Shown: one piece after another, positions 4,760 through 6,104 of the stretch
How the letters are laid out: each line of letters opens with the position of its first letter
Position numbering within the stretch: the first letter of the stretch is position 1
Assembly: GCA_028820945.1 (NCBI GenBank)
Contig: JAPPHW010000173.1
Location: forward strand, 1 to 6,104
Direction of reading: 5' to 3'
Source of the DNA: Defluviicoccus sp.
GTDB lineage: Bacteria > Pseudomonadota > Alphaproteobacteria > MPNO01
DNA length: 6,104 bases
Program-made: the position numbers and the translations under genes
The notes under the pieces: generated by a model
Seen by the model: the letters and a program-made list of their open reading frames with translations, nothing else
Told to the model about the DNA's origin: nothing
The model's database searches: none

Positions 4760-5812
4760 CTACCCCGGATAGTCCAGCACGATCCGCCGCCGGGTGCTCT
4801 CGGTGGCGACGCCGCGCGACCATTGCGTGGAATAGGGGGTGGGCGCGCGGAAGTCGGGGATCGCGAGCCAGAGCCGCCACAGCACCCGCTTGCGTTCGGG
4901 CTCCGGCCAGTCCTCGAACGCGGTCCTGGTGTGGACGCAGGTGTAGTTGTTGAGGATCTGGACGTCGCCCCGGCGAAACTCCATCGTCGCGCGGTGCTCC
5001 TCGGCGAGCGCGAGCACGAAGTCGATCGCCTCGCGCTGCGCCGCCGTCATGTCGGGAGCTTCCGGCAGCAGGTGGCCCTTCTTGATGTGCTGCGGCCCGA
5101 AGGCGGTGGAGAGCCGCCCGTCCGCGAAGTTGAACACCGGGCCCTCGAAGAAGGGCGCCTCGTCGGCGTATTTCTCGCCGTGCTTGGTCCAGCAGAACGG
5201 GCGGGTCAGCACCGCGTGCAGGTCGGGGCGGCGGCGCAGCACCTCGTTGCGCAGCCTGACCGAGCTCACGATCTTGGAGGTCCCGCCCGATTTCGCGGTG
5301 CGGATGCAGAGCAGCGCGACGGCGTCCGTCTGGTCGCAGTGATAGTCCATCTCGACGGCGGTCTGGTAGCCCCGGTGCTTGGGGTGGCCGTATTCCCGCC
5401 CGGCGTCGAGCACGTGCCCGATCGTGTCGCCCTCGGGGTTGTTCGACTGGGCGGTGCCCATGCGGAGCCCCATCGCCCAGTAGACCGCCGCGACCTCGAT
5501 CGGCGAGAGGTCGTCCATCGGCAGCCCGCGATAGAGCGCGATCCCGGGCCCGTCCCGCACCGCCTCAAGCATCGCCTCCGCCCGCTCGCCGAACGGCCCG
5601 AGCTCGAAATCCGACCGCGAGGCCGCGAGCAGCCGGTTCGGATCGCCGCCGAGCCGGGCCGCGGCGGCGCGCGCCATGTCGACCAGGTGCGCGCTCTCCG
5701 CCGCCGTCGCCTCGAAGCGCCAGTCGGTGCGGCCGGCGAGCTCCGCCCCGGTCCAGTCCGCCGGATCGGCGACCGGCCGGGCGTCGACGGCGGCGGCGGT
5801 TGCTGCGGCCAT
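4760..5812 (-). CDS. TauD/TfdA-family Fe(II)/2-oxoglutarate dioxygenase
   Basis: A 350-residue predicted cytosolic oxygenase. The iron-binding facial triad is visible as H158-C-D160 in the MDYHCDQTD stretch, with the distal histidine H294 in N288-N-Y-T-C-V-H-T. R309 or R313 in the R-K-R-V-L-W-R-L-W-L run is the probable 2-oxoglutarate carboxylate ligand. The conserved N288-N-Y and W315-L strand are typical of the TauD/TfdA group. The extra N-terminal region (about 90 residues before the G88-P-G-I core strand) is usual for larger members such as gamma-butyrobetaine-hydroxylase-like proteins. ATG 5810-5812 is chosen over one at 5873-5875 because GGGGGA lies just before it and the upstream residues look non-coding. 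Substrate unknown; the gene stands alone, convergent with the DM13 gene. Confidence 0.88.
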   Translation of the reverse strand: MAAATAAAVDARPVADPADWTGAELAGRTDWRFEATAAESAHLVDMARAAAARLGGDPNRLLAASRSDFELGPFGERAEAMLEAVRDGPGIALYRGLPMDDLSPIEVAAVYWAMGLRMGTAQSNNPEGDTIGHVLDAGREYGHPKHRGYQTAVEMDYHCDQTDAVALLCIRTAKSGGTSKIVSSVRLRNEVLRRRPDLHAVLTRPFCWTKHGEKYADEAPFFEGPVFNFADGRLSTAFGPQHIKKGHLLPEAPDMTAAQREAIDFVLALAEEHRATMEFRRGDVQILNNYTCVHTRTAFEDWPEPERKRVLWRLWLAIPDFRAPTPYSTQWSRGVATESTRRRIVLDYPG

Positions 5813-5832
5813 GTTCGTTCCCCCGCGAGTGG

Positions 5833-5846
5833 AGTGCCGCGGCACT
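5833..5846. promoter_or_regulatory. Perfect 14-bp palindrome at the dioxygenase promoter
   Basis: AGTGCCGCGGCACT is a perfect dyad 20 bp upstream of the dioxygenase ATG. It overlaps the end of the probable -10 hexamer (TATAGT on the minus strand, 5844-5849), a position where a repressor would block RNA polymerase. Confidence 0.5.
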
Positions 5847-5872
5847 ATAGCCCGGAACCTCCACCGTCCCCA
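5844..5872 (-). promoter_or_regulatory. Putative promoter of the dioxygenase gene
   Basis: On the minus strand TATAGT (5844-5849) is a good -10 match. With a 17-bp spacer the -35 position holds TGGGGA (5867-5872), a poor match, so an activator may be needed. Inferred. Confidence 0.35.
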
Positions 5873-5874
5873 CA

Positions 5875-5928
5875 CGTCATGCCCGGACTCGTTCCACTGC
5901 TGTCCGGTTTAATTTTTGCGGGCGGGGC
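5875..5928 (+). repeat. 54-bp direct repeat, copy A
   Basis: This stretch is identical to 6051-6104 at 53 of 54 positions; the only difference is C at 5890 against T at 6066. It contains a hairpin CCGGAC (5883-5888) with GTCCGG (5902-5907), followed by TTTAATTTTT and then G-rich sequence. The beginning resembles the GTCATGCCCGGACTTGTTCC type of interspersed palindromic repeat frequent in alphaproteobacteria. Confidence 0.85.
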
Positions 5929-6050
5929 GAAGGGTTCGAGTACGAGCGGGTTTCCGGCGGATCGCGCGGGTCGAGGCCCGGATTTCGGTACGCCGGCGTC
6001 TCCCGTCGCCGTTCCCGTCGTCGTTCCCGCCGTCGCCCGCTTTCCCCCAC
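5929..6050. other. Spacer between the two direct repeats, no gene seen
   Basis: No start codon with a ribosome binding site or coding bias is visible. It contains a short 12-bp tandem repeat at 6005-6028 (GTCGCCGTTCCC then GTCGTCGTTCCC, 11 of 12 identical) with a degenerate third unit. Confidence 0.5.
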
Positions 6051-6104
6051 CGTCATGCCCGGACTTGTTCCACTGCTGTCCGGTTTAATTTTTGCGGGCG
6101 GGGC
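6051..6104 (+). repeat. 54-bp direct repeat, copy B (cut by window edge)
   Basis: Copy B starts 176 bp after copy A and still matches at the last base of the window, so the repeat unit may be longer than 54 bp or part of an array continuing to the right. Confidence 0.8.

Noticed and set aside
4823..6088. Rightward open frame of 421 codons
   Set aside because: Antisense to the dioxygenase gene, whose iron-binding motifs are clear on the other strand. The frame continues through the promoter palindrome and the direct repeats.
5875..6104. Direct repeats as a CRISPR array
   Set aside because: Only two 54-bp units with a 122-bp spacer, no cas gene, and the sequence resembles interspersed palindromic repeats instead.

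Overview
The window is G+C-rich with strong G/C preference at third codon positions. The gene types (TauD/TfdA dioxygenase, stand-alone MetE-type methyltransferase, DM13 protein, small cupin) and the interspersed palindromic repeats suggest an alphaproteobacterium, perhaps of the Rhodospirillales. That placement is inference. There is no parA/parB, rRNA, tRNA, transposase or CRISPR array in view.

Left part (1-1285): the 5' portion of a cupin-fold gene runs leftward off the edge. After a divergent intergenic region comes a rightward two-gene unit: a small basic protein with a ribbon-helix-helix-like N-terminus, then an overlapping short gene that appears broken by a one-base frameshift. Four CCGG-centred motifs spaced exactly 24 bp apart lie directly upstream, in an A+T-rich patch, and look like an operator array.

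Middle (1286-4759): this block is bounded by ParB-binding parS sites. Two perfect 16-bp parS palindromes lie at 1561-1576 and 1598-1613, and a third at 4614-4629. The outer parS on each side carries the same 13-bp element exactly 27 bp further out, so the block has inverted composite ends. Inside are a leftward MetE-like methyltransferase gene and, divergent from it, a probable rightward operon: PP2C phosphatase, cupin, and membrane-anchored DM13 protein. Both parS loci sit between converging gene 3' ends. A REP-like inverted repeat pair with compensatory changes separates the DM13 gene from parS3.

Right part (4760-6104): a leftward TauD/TfdA-type Fe(II)/2-oxoglutarate dioxygenase gene has a perfect 14-bp palindrome over its likely -10 box. 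Upstream of it are two near-identical 54-bp direct repeats, the second cut by the window edge.

The most informative non-coding structures are the three parS sites with their conserved 27-bp-spaced companion element, and the 24-bp-phased operator array. The protein-coding genes belong to known families. No shared pathway can be demonstrated from the sequence alone.
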